A stretch of DNA of 53,667 bases, taken from the NCBI GenBank assembly GCA_027013095.1, contig JALUYI010000032.1:1-53667 (forward strand), given 5' to 3'. Position 1 is the first letter of the stretch. Each line of letters starts with the position of its first letter. Under the pieces are notes generated by a model, which had not been told where the DNA came from, ran no database searches, and worked only from the letters and a program-made list of their open reading frames with translations. Origin of the DNA: Paracoccaceae bacterium (GTDB lineage: Bacteria; Pseudomonadota; Alphaproteobacteria; Rhodobacterales; Rhodobacteraceae). The position numbers and the translations under genes were made by a program. Below, one piece after another: positions 7,797 to 14,942 of the stretch.

Positions 7797-8573
7797 ATGC
7801 TGACTGTCATTTCTCCGGCCAAGCGCCTGAATTTTCAGCCTGCCCGGGCCCCCGTTCCGTCTAGCGCGCCTCAGTTTCAGGCGGATGCGGTTGCTCTGGC
7901 CAGAACAGCGCGACGCCTCAGCGTTGCGGGCTTGCGCGAGCTGATGTCGATCAGCGAGGATCTGGCACGCCTCAATCAAAAGCGGTTTCGCGCCTTTTGC
8001 GAAACGCCCGACCCTGACCAGACCAAGCCGGCGGTTCTGGCCTTTGCGGGGGACACCTATGTTGGGCTTGAGGCGGGCTCGCTTGATGCGGATGAAATGC
8101 GCTGGGCGCAGGCGCGCTTGCGAATCCTGTCGGGGCTTTATGGTCTGCTGCGCCCGATGGACCGGATACAACCCTATCGTCTGGAAATGGGCAGCCGACT
8201 GGCAACGCGGCGCGGCAAGACTCTTTACCAGTATTGGGGGCAGCGGATTGCGGTTGCGCTGAACGCGGCTGCCGCCGAGGCAGGGGCCAAAGCGCTGTTG
8301 AACTGTGCCAGCGTTGAATATTTCTCGGCCGTTTCGCGGGACATGCTGGATTTGCCGGTGATCACGCCGGTCTTTCTTGACGTGAAAAACGGCGAGGCAA
8401 AGATCATCAGTTTTTTTGCCAAGAAAGCGCGCGGTGCGATGGCGCGGTTCGTGATCCAGAACCGGATCACGGACGTCGAAGGGCTCAAGGATTTTGACAC
8501 CGGGGGATACCGCTATCAGACTGAACTGTCCGAGGGAGAAAAGCTGGTCTTTCGTCGTGAGGCCGCGGTTTAG
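7797..8573 (+). CDS. yaaA: Peroxide stress protein YaaA (DUF328/UPF0246)
   Basis: 258 residues, the normal length of the YaaA family. It opens with MLTVISPAKRLNF, then has FAGDTYVGLEA near residue 82, LRILSGLYGLLRPMDRIQPYRLEMGSRL near 108-135, and the C-terminal FFAKKARGAMARFVIQNRI and GYRYQTELSEGEKLVFRR. In E. coli YaaA lowers intracellular free iron during H2O2 stress and binds DNA, limiting Fenton damage. The start follows an ideal AAAAGGAG site. It is convergent with imuB, with a 7-bp inverted repeat in the 105-bp gap. Confidence 0.94.
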   Translation: MLTVISPAKRLNFQPARAPVPSSAPQFQADAVALARTARRLSVAGLRELMSISEDLARLNQKRFRAFCETPDPDQTKPAVLAFAGDTYVGLEAGSLDADEMRWAQARLRILSGLYGLLRPMDRIQPYRLEMGSRLATRRGKTLYQYWGQRIAVALNAAAAEAGAKALLNCASVEYFSAVSRDMLDLPVITPVFLDVKNGEAKIISFFAKKARGAMARFVIQNRITDVEGLKDFDTGGYRYQTELSEGEKLVFRREAAV

Positions 8574-8595
8574 ATCTACGATAGCATTTCAAGAA

Positions 8596-8625
8596 ATCAT
8601 CGAAACAAGCGCAAGCGCCGATGAT
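8596..8625. terminator. Inverted repeat between convergent yaaA and imuB
   Basis: ATCATCG (8596-8602) pairs with CGATGAT (8619-8625) around a 16-base loop that can itself form a short GCG/CGC stem. It lies between two gene ends, so a bidirectional terminator is possible, but there is no T-tract. Confidence 0.25.
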
Positions 8626-8678
8626 CCAAGGGCGTATTGCGCGGCAGGGTATTGGTGATTCATCCTTTTTCAAACGCG

Positions 8679-10337
8679 TCAGGCGAACACGCCCTGACAG
8701 AACCAGCCGCCGGATTTCAGTCCGCCATAGGCATAAAACAGCCACAATCGTATGCCCTGTCGGGTCTCGATCCGCCAATAATCGCGCGTTCCCGTACGCC
8801 AGTCGGGGTCGTCCAGCCACCATTCCGGCGCGATCCGTTCAGGCCCGCTGGCATTCTGGTTCTGAAAGCCGTATTGCCGCCAGCGAAAGCTGTCCGGCGG
8901 GCGCGGCACATCGGGCGCGGTGACGATCTCGGGGGGGAACAGCACCAGCGGGCGCGGGTTTTTCGGCGCGCACCAGTCAGGGGCGGGGTCGGTCCAGGCG
9001 GCACCCATGACGGTTGCGGTTTTTTCGGGAATATGACTGTCGGCGGGGTGAAGGCGGGTGATGGCCTCAAGCCCGATGCGCGCGCCAAGCCGAGTGATCA
9101 GGTTGTCAAGCGCAGTCTCGTCTGCAGCGCGGGTCTGCGCGCTCAGAAGGGCGGCCTTTGGTCCGGCGTGCTGTGTGGGATGGAGCGCTTCGGTTGCCGA
9201 GGCTTCCAGCCGGATCACGTCAATTCCAAAGCCGGGATCGACCTCGGTCAGCTTCAGGGCCAGCAATGGGCGGATCTGCCCGGGGTCATGGCTGGGGCGG
9301 GCCAGACCGGCCTCGATCCGCTGGCAGCTGTGATCGGCGCGAAACAGCCAGAGGCGCAGGCGCCGTGCCCCCTGACCGTGGGTTTTCAGCCGGGTGCAGA
9401 GCGGCGGCAGAAGGCGCTCGATTGCGGCCATGATGTCGGTGTCCAACCCGATCGGTTCGGGCAGGCTGAGGCGGGTGGCAAAGACGATTTCAGCGCGCGC
9501 CGGGCTGATCGGCTCGGGCTCTGCGCCGAGGGCCTGATCCAGCCGTTTGAGAACATCCCGGCCAAACCGGCGGGCCAGCGGAGCGCGGGGCAGCACCGCC
9601 AGCTCACCGATCCGCTGAACCCCGAGGCGCTGGATGTTCAGCGCGACCGTTTCAGGCAGGCGCAGGGCGGCCACGGGCAGGGGCGCGATGGCTGCCCTTG
9701 TCTGTCCCGGAGGCGCGATACAGAGGGGGGTGCGCTCCCCCGCCAGTGTAAGGTGTCGGGTCGGTGCGCTGTGGTTCTGGTGCCGCCGGATGGCACGCGC
9801 GCGGGTGGCGCGGGCCTCTTGATCTATGGTGTCGCCGCTGCGCAGATTTGGGGCGGCTTGTCCGGCGTAGCGTGCCAAGGCCCAGGCCGCCCCCGGCGTG
9901 TCGGCAAGCCCGATTCGCACCGATAGGTGCAAGCGTGCACAATCGGCCTGCACGCTCAAGGCCAGCCCTGCCTCGCCGCCAAACAGATGCGCGCATCCGG
10001 TGATATCCAGCACCAGCGCATCCGGCCGCTCTTTGGCCACCAGCGGGGTGAATTTTCCTGCCCAGCGCGCCAGACGGTGTAAAAAGGCAGCCTCGGCTGG
10101 CGGGTTTGCGGGTCGGGTCAACAGCGCCGGGCAAAAGGCGCGGGCATCGCGCAGCGCCTGACCCGGGTACAGCCCCTCGGCCTCGGCCTCGATCGACAGG
10201 CTGACGAGGGTTTGGGTATTGCTTTGGGTTGCGACAATGGCAAACGGGCCGATAAGGGTGCCACGCTCCTGCCGCAAGACACGCTCGGCCGCGAGATGCG
10301 GAAACCAGAGGGACAGGATACGGCGCGGGCTGGGCAT
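8679..10337 (-). CDS. imuB: ImuB-like Y-family DNA polymerase homologue
   Basis: 552 residues of the ImuB type, an inactive relative of DinB. In Caulobacter and mycobacteria ImuB bridges ImuA, the error-prone polymerase DnaE2 and the beta clamp in SOS mutagenesis. It begins RRILSLWFPHLAAERVLRQE, where active Y-polymerases have an acidic D-x-D-x-F-F-A motif, and it reads LDITGCAHLFGGE where they carry the second catalytic acids, as expected for ImuB. The finger/palm region (VRIGLADTPGAAWALARYA) and little-finger region follow. The start at 10337 is set by family alignment; the open frame upstream is not homologous. A LexA box lies 11 bp upstream. The usual partners imuA and dnaE2 are not next to it: yaaA is downstream and a GFA gene is divergent. 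Confidence 0.9.
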   Translation of the reverse strand: MPSPRRILSLWFPHLAAERVLRQERGTLIGPFAIVATQSNTQTLVSLSIEAEAEGLYPGQALRDARAFCPALLTRPANPPAEAAFLHRLARWAGKFTPLVAKERPDALVLDITGCAHLFGGEAGLALSVQADCARLHLSVRIGLADTPGAAWALARYAGQAAPNLRSGDTIDQEARATRARAIRRHQNHSAPTRHLTLAGERTPLCIAPPGQTRAAIAPLPVAALRLPETVALNIQRLGVQRIGELAVLPRAPLARRFGRDVLKRLDQALGAEPEPISPARAEIVFATRLSLPEPIGLDTDIMAAIERLLPPLCTRLKTHGQGARRLRLWLFRADHSCQRIEAGLARPSHDPGQIRPLLALKLTEVDPGFGIDVIRLEASATEALHPTQHAGPKAALLSAQTRAADETALDNLITRLGARIGLEAITRLHPADSHIPEKTATVMGAAWTDPAPDWCAPKNPRPLVLFPPEIVTAPDVPRPPDSFRWRQYGFQNQNASGPERIAPEWWLDDPDWRTGTRDYWRIETRQGIRLWLFYAYGGLKSGGWFCQGVFA

Positions 10338-10347
10338 GGCTGCAAAT

Positions 10348-10362
10348 GTTCCCCTTTTGTTC
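10348..10362 (-). promoter_or_regulatory. LexA (SOS) box upstream of imuB
   Basis: GTTCCCCTTTTGTTC is a perfect GTTC-N7-GTTC, the LexA-binding consensus described for Alphaproteobacteria. It lies 11-25 bp upstream of the imuB ATG, where bound LexA would block transcription or initiation. It also overlaps the likely AAGGGG ribosome site. DNA damage would therefore be expected to induce imuB. Confidence 0.8.
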
Positions 10363-10548
10363 AAAACTGTCACAGCTCGTTTCCAGAGTCGAGGGGAATA
10401 TCGAGGAGAAGGCTCAACACACGCAAAAATTAGGCTTGAACGGTTGTTTCCGACATTAAGGTCGCGAATGATCACGACGACGAGGTTTTTTGCCCGTGAA
10501 CTGCTGAAAAACGGTGACAAGCGGGCGCGGATATGGCGGGAGAGAGTG

Positions 10549-10920
10549 ATGCAGACAGGATCATGTGAATGCGGGGCGGTGAGGTTTCGCATAACCGGCC
10601 CCATGCGTGCGGTTATTGCCTGCCATTGCACCCAATGCCGCAAAACCAGCGGTCACTATTGGGCGGCGACAAGCGTTCCTCGCAAGGCTCTGATGATAAC
10701 GCGGGCAGACGGATTAAAATGGTTTTGTTCCTCAGATCACGCCCGGCGCGGATTTTGCGCGGGCTGTGGTGCCAGCCTGTTCTGGGAGGAGGATGGCAGC
10801 GGGCAGATCTCGATCGGCGCAGGAACGCTGGACCAAAAAACTGGACTGCGCTGCGAAAAGCACATCTTTGTCGCTGACAAGGGCGACTATTATGATATCC
10901 CTGAGCATATGTCGTATTAG
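10549..10920 (+). CDS. GFA family (CENP-V/GFA domain) zinc protein
   Basis: 123 residues with the GFA zinc-binding pattern: Cys6 and Cys8 (GSCECGAV), Cys25, Cys27 and Cys30 (CHCTQCRKTSG), and Cys70 and Cys73 (FCAGCGASLFWEE). The family is named for glutathione-dependent formaldehyde-activating enzyme, although catalysis by most members is unproven. The start at 10549 follows a GGAGAGAG site; the frame is open further upstream without homology. It ends 11 bp before the LysE gene, and the dehydrogenases further downstream would produce formaldehyde-level C1 units, so a role in handling that product is possible but inferred from context only. Confidence 0.9.
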   Translation: MQTGSCECGAVRFRITGPMRAVIACHCTQCRKTSGHYWAATSVPRKALMITRADGLKWFCSSDHARRGFCAGCGASLFWEEDGSGQISIGAGTLDQKTGLRCEKHIFVADKGDYYDIPEHMSY

Positions 10921-10931
10921 GAGGCCTCCCA

Positions 10932-11555
10932 ATGATAGACACCCTTCTGGCAATGAACCCGCTGACGATCAGCGCATTCATGGGTGCTGCGCTGTTGTTA
11001 TACCTGACACCGGGGGCGGACATGATGTTCACGCTGGCAAGCGGTATGTCAGGTGGCCCCAAGGCCGGGCTGGCGGCGGCGGTGGGGATTGCGCTGGGGG
11101 TCCTTGTTCATGTCACCATGGCGGCGGCTGGTTTGGCGGCGCTGATCCTTGCCTATCCGGCGGCCTATGACGCGATTCGCTATCTGGGGGCGGCGTATCT
11201 GGCGGTACTGGCATGGCAAAGCTGGCGTACGGACACTCGTCTTGAGGCGCAAAGGGGCCGCGCCAACGTCTGGCGGGCTTTTCGGCGCGGCTTTTTGACC
11301 AATCTGATGAATCCGAAGGTGGCGCTGTTTGTGCTGGCCTTTTTGCCACAGTTCACCGACCCCGCTGCTGGGCCGGTTTGGCATCAAATCCTGTGGCTGG
11401 GCCTGTTTCTGGGTCTTGGCGGCATCCTGAGCGACGGGGCCTACGGCGTGTTTGCCGGGGTCATGGCCGCCCGGCTGCGGCGCTCGTCGCGCGTGATGCA
11501 CAAGGTCTCGGCAATCGTGTTCGGCGGCCTTGCGGCGCGTCTGGCCCTCGGCTGA
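10932..11555 (+). CDS. LysE family translocator
   Basis: 207 residues, very hydrophobic, with about six membrane segments, matching the LysE/RhtB amino-acid exporter family. Diagnostic pieces are LYLTPGADMMFTLASGMSGGPKAGLAAAVGIALG near residues 24-57, YLGAAYLAVLAWQSWR near 84-99, and FRRGFLTNLMNPKVALFVLAFLPQF near 117-141. Relatives export basic or hydroxy amino acids or homoserine lactones; the substrate here is unknown. A strong AGGAGG site overlaps the GFA stop region. It ends 11 bp before the first dehydrogenase gene, so it may export an amine or amino-acid product of that pathway. Confidence 0.92.
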   Translation: MIDTLLAMNPLTISAFMGAALLLYLTPGADMMFTLASGMSGGPKAGLAAAVGIALGVLVHVTMAAAGLAALILAYPAAYDAIRYLGAAYLAVLAWQSWRTDTRLEAQRGRANVWRAFRRGFLTNLMNPKVALFVLAFLPQFTDPAAGPVWHQILWLGLFLGLGGILSDGAYGVFAGVMAARLRRSSRVMHKVSAIVFGGLAARLALG

Positions 11556-11566
11556 AGGATCGTCTC

Positions 11567-14038
11567 ATGCCCGGTTCCCCGACCTCCTCTTTGCGCCCGT
11601 TCCCGACCACGGCGCGGGTTGTCATCATCGGTGGAGGGGCGGTGGGAACGTCCTGCCTCTATCATCTTGCGCGGGCGGGCTGGCGTGACTGCGTCCTTCT
11701 GGAAAAGAACGAGCTGACGGCAGGCTCGACCTGGCATGCGGCGGGGAATGTTCCGACCTTCTCTACCAGCTGGTCACTGATGAACATGCAGCGATACTCG
11801 ACCGAGCTTTATTCCGCGCTTGGGGCGGCGGTCGATTATCCGATGAACTATCATGTCACCGGCTCGATCCGGCTGGCCCATTCCAAAGAGCGCCTGCAGG
11901 AGTTTCAGCGCTGCAAGGGCATGGGGCGCTATCAGGGGATGGACATCGAAATCCTGTCTCCCGCAGAGGCCCGCGCGCACTATCCGTTTCTGGAACTCCA
12001 TGATCTGGAGGGGGCGCTTTATGATCCCGCCGATGGCGACATTGACCCGGCGCAGTTGACACAGGCTCTGGCCAAGGGCGCGCGGGACATGGGGGCGCGG
12101 GTTCTGCGGTTCACGCCGGCAACCGGAATTGCGCGTGAGGGCAACGAGTGGATTGTCAAAACCGAAAAGGGCGATATTCGGGCCGAGATCGTCGTCAATG
12201 CCGCCGGATATTATGCCCGGCGCGTGGGCGAGTGGTTCAGACCTTTTGGGGGCCGAACGGTTCCGATGGCGGTCATGAGCCATCAATATCTGCTGACTGA
12301 GGAAATCTCCGAACTGGCCGCGTGGACCAAGGAGGTTGGCCACAAGCTGCCTCTGCTGCGCGATGTGGACACGTCCTATTACCTCAGGCAGGAGAAAAAT
12401 GGCCTGAACCTTGGCCCCTATGAACAGGAATGCCGTGCTCATTGGGTCAGTCCTGACGATCCGCTGCCCGAGGATTTCAGTTTTCAGCTTTTTCCCGACG
12501 ATCTGGAGCGGCTGGAATGGTATATCGAGGACGCCATGGCGCGCATTCCGATCCTCGGGCGGGCCGGGATCAGCAAGGTCATCAATGGCCCGATCCCCTA
12601 TGCCCCTGACGGGAATCCGCTGATTGGCCCAATGCCGGGTGTGCCCAACGCCTTTGAAGCTTGCGTTTTTACCTTTGGTATCACGCAGGCAGGGGGTGCG
12701 GGCAAGGTTCTGGCCGAATGGGTGACCGAGGGCCAGACCGAGTGGGACATGTGGTCTTGCGATCCGCGCCGCTTTACCGATTACACCGATCACGATTACT
12801 GTGTCAGAAAGGCACGCGAGGTTTATGCCAACGAATACGCCATGCATTTTCCGCACCATCGCTGGCCCGCAGGGGCGAATAAAAAACTGTCCCCCGTGCA
12901 TGAAAAAGTGACCGCGCTGGGCGGGCAAATGGGGGCCTATAACGGCTGGGAACGCGCCAATTGGTTCGCCCATGCCGGCGATGACACCTCAAAAGCTGCG
13001 ACACAAACCTGGAATCGTGCGGGGCCGTGGCAGGCGCGGGTGCGCGATGAATGTCTGGCGGTGCGTGATACGGTGGGTGTTCTGGACCTGCCGGGCTTTG
13101 CCCGTTTCAACCTGTCGGGACGAGGCGCAAGCGATTGGCTGCGTGGCCTAATCACCGGTGCCCTGCCGCGTGTCGGGCGCATGGGGCTGGCCTATTTTGC
13201 CGATAGCCGTGGCCGCATTGTGACCGAGATGTCGGTGATGAAACACGCGCCCGATTTCATGACGCTGATCACCGCGGCGGCGGCGGAGTGGCACGATTTC
13301 GAGTATCTCCGGCGGCAGCTTCCTGAGGGGCTGACCCTGACCAACCACTCGGCCGATTTTGATACGCTGATCGTGACCGGCCCAAAATCCCGGGACCTGT
13401 TTTCGGGAATGACCGACGCGGATCTGGATCTGGCATGGCTCAGCCACCAGCGGGCCCATATCGGCGGGCATGAATGCACCTTGGCGCGGGTCTCATACGC
13501 GGGTGAGCTGGGCTGGGAAATCCATGCCCATAACGAGCACATGCCGGTGATCTATGAGATGGTGCTGGAGGGTGGCGCACGTCCCTTTGGCATGTGGGCG
13601 CTGGACAGTCTGCGGCTGGAAAAGGGATACCGTGCATGGAAGGGCGATTTGTCCAGCGATTATACTTGCCTTGAAGGCGGGCTGGATCGGTTTGTGCATC
13701 TGGATAAAGAGCAGGACTTCCCCGGCAAGGCGGCGCTGATTTCGCAACGACGCCAAGGTGTTGCCAAGCGCTTTGTAACCCTGATCGTTGACGCCGGTGA
13801 GGCCGATGCCCCCTATATGTCAACGCTGTGGCATGACGGTCAGGTTGTGGGCGAGACCACCTCGGGTGGTTGGGGGTATCGTGTCGGGGCCTCGATTGCC
13901 TTGGGGATGCTGCGCGCCGATCTGACGGTGCCCGGAACCCGGATTGAGCTTGAAATATACGGTGAGCGCCACAGCGCCGTTGTACAACCCGACCGGCCTC
14001 TGTGGGATCCCGAGAACCTGCGGCTGAGAGGGGTGTGA
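11567..14038 (+). CDS. Dimethylglycine/sarcosine dehydrogenase-like flavoprotein with GcvT domain (copy 1)
   Basis: 823 residues. An N-terminal DAO-type FAD domain has the dinucleotide motif VVIIGGGAVGTS near 18-29 and STWHAAG, whose His57 is the position that carries covalent FAD in mammalian dimethylglycine and sarcosine dehydrogenases. An FAO_M linker follows (about 375-430). The C-terminal half is a GcvT-type folate domain (about 435-820) with SYAGELGWEIHAHNEHMPVIYE and ALDSLRLEKGYRAWKGDLSSDYT. These enzymes oxidatively demethylate N-methylated glycines and pass the methylene group to tetrahydrofolate or release formaldehyde. I place the start at 11567, since the frame upstream overlaps the lysE gene. 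It is followed one base later by the methyltransferase gene. The substrate is not determinable from sequence. Confidence 0.9.
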   Translation: MPGSPTSSLRPFPTTARVVIIGGGAVGTSCLYHLARAGWRDCVLLEKNELTAGSTWHAAGNVPTFSTSWSLMNMQRYSTELYSALGAAVDYPMNYHVTGSIRLAHSKERLQEFQRCKGMGRYQGMDIEILSPAEARAHYPFLELHDLEGALYDPADGDIDPAQLTQALAKGARDMGARVLRFTPATGIAREGNEWIVKTEKGDIRAEIVVNAAGYYARRVGEWFRPFGGRTVPMAVMSHQYLLTEEISELAAWTKEVGHKLPLLRDVDTSYYLRQEKNGLNLGPYEQECRAHWVSPDDPLPEDFSFQLFPDDLERLEWYIEDAMARIPILGRAGISKVINGPIPYAPDGNPLIGPMPGVPNAFEACVFTFGITQAGGAGKVLAEWVTEGQTEWDMWSCDPRRFTDYTDHDYCVRKAREVYANEYAMHFPHHRWPAGANKKLSPVHEKVTALGGQMGAYNGWERANWFAHAGDDTSKAATQTWNRAGPWQARVRDECLAVRDTVGVLDLPGFARFNLSGRGASDWLRGLITGALPRVGRMGLAYFADSRGRIVTEMSVMKHAPDFMTLITAAAAEWHDFEYLRRQLPEGLTLTNHSADFDTLIVTGPKSRDLFSGMTDADLDLAWLSHQRAHIGGHECTLARVSYAGELGWEIHAHNEHMPVIYEMVLEGGARPFGMWALDSLRLEKGYRAWKGDLSSDYTCLEGGLDRFVHLDKEQDFPGKAALISQRRQGVAKRFVTLIVDAGEADAPYMSTLWHDGQVVGETTSGGWGYRVGASIALGMLRADLTVPGTRIELEIYGERHSAVVQPDRPLWDPENLRLRGV

Positions 14039-14039
14039 C

Positions 14040-14933
14040 ATGGGCGAAATCACCCTTCTGGATGGCGGTATGGGGCAGGAGTTGCTGAAACGCTCGGCCC
14101 AACCGCCGCATCCGATGTGGTCGGCCAAGGTACTGCTGGATGAACCCGAGATTGTCGCCGCCGTACATCGGGACTATATTGCCGCAGGAGCGCGCAGGAT
14201 CACCCTGAATACCTATGCGGCCAGCCCCGAAAGACTGGCGCAGGGCGGGCGGAGCGATCTTTTTCGGCCGCTTCAGACACGCGCGATCGAATTGGCCAAG
14301 TCAGCGGTCGCTGCCAGCGGTCAGGACGTGCGGATTGCTGGATGCCTGCCGCCGTTGTTTGCCTCATACCGGCCCGAACTGGCACCGGATTTTCAGGCCA
14401 ATCTGGTGCTCTATCGTCAGATCGTTGCATTGGAAAAGGACCATGTGGACCTTTTCCAGTGCGAAACTCTTGGATCCATCGCCGAAGCGACCGCTGCCTG
14501 CACCGCTGCCGTGGAAAGCGGTCTGCCGGTCTGGGTCAGCCTTAGCATCCGGGACGATGACAGCAAGACCCTGCGCTCGGGTGAGCCGCTTCTGGATGCG
14601 CTGGCCGCGCTTGAGGGGTTGGGCGCCGAGGCGCTGTTGCTGAATTGTTCAACCCCGGAAGCAATCAGTCACGCCCTGCCCGATCTGGTTGCAACCGGAT
14701 CGCCGGTGGGGGCCTACGCCAACGGGTTTGCCGGCGTAACGGCGCTGGAACCTGGCGGCACCGTGGATGTTCTGCAGGCGCGTCATGATCTTGACCCGGC
14801 GACCTACGCCGATTTTGCAATGGGTTGGATCGAGGCGGGCGTAACTATCATTGGCGGTTGTTGTGAAACCACTCCGGCCCATATTGCCGAGATCGCCCGT
14901 CGCCTGAAGGCGGCCGGATATGACATCATCTGA
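14040..14933 (+). CDS. Homocysteine S-methyltransferase family protein (BHMT/MmuM-like)
   Basis: 297 residues of the Pfam S-methyl_trans family. The N-terminus is ITLLDGGMGQELLKR. The three zinc ligands that bind and activate homocysteine are visible: Cys203 in LLLNCSTPEAI, and Cys274 and Cys275 in IIGGCCETTPAHI. Family members transfer a methyl group to homocysteine, making methionine, from betaine, S-methylmethionine, DMSP-type sulfonium donors or methylated amines. The gene is packed between two dimethylglycine/sarcosine dehydrogenase-like genes (1 bp and 9 bp spacing). Betaine is thus an attractive donor, since its demethylation gives dimethylglycine for the flanking enzymes; this is inference. 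Confidence 0.9.
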   Translation: MGEITLLDGGMGQELLKRSAQPPHPMWSAKVLLDEPEIVAAVHRDYIAAGARRITLNTYAASPERLAQGGRSDLFRPLQTRAIELAKSAVAASGQDVRIAGCLPPLFASYRPELAPDFQANLVLYRQIVALEKDHVDLFQCETLGSIAEATAACTAAVESGLPVWVSLSIRDDDSKTLRSGEPLLDALAALEGLGAEALLLNCSTPEAISHALPDLVATGSPVGAYANGFAGVTALEPGGTVDVLQARHDLDPATYADFAMGWIEAGVTIIGGCCETTPAHIAEIARRLKAAGYDII

Positions 14934-14942
14934 GAGACTGGC

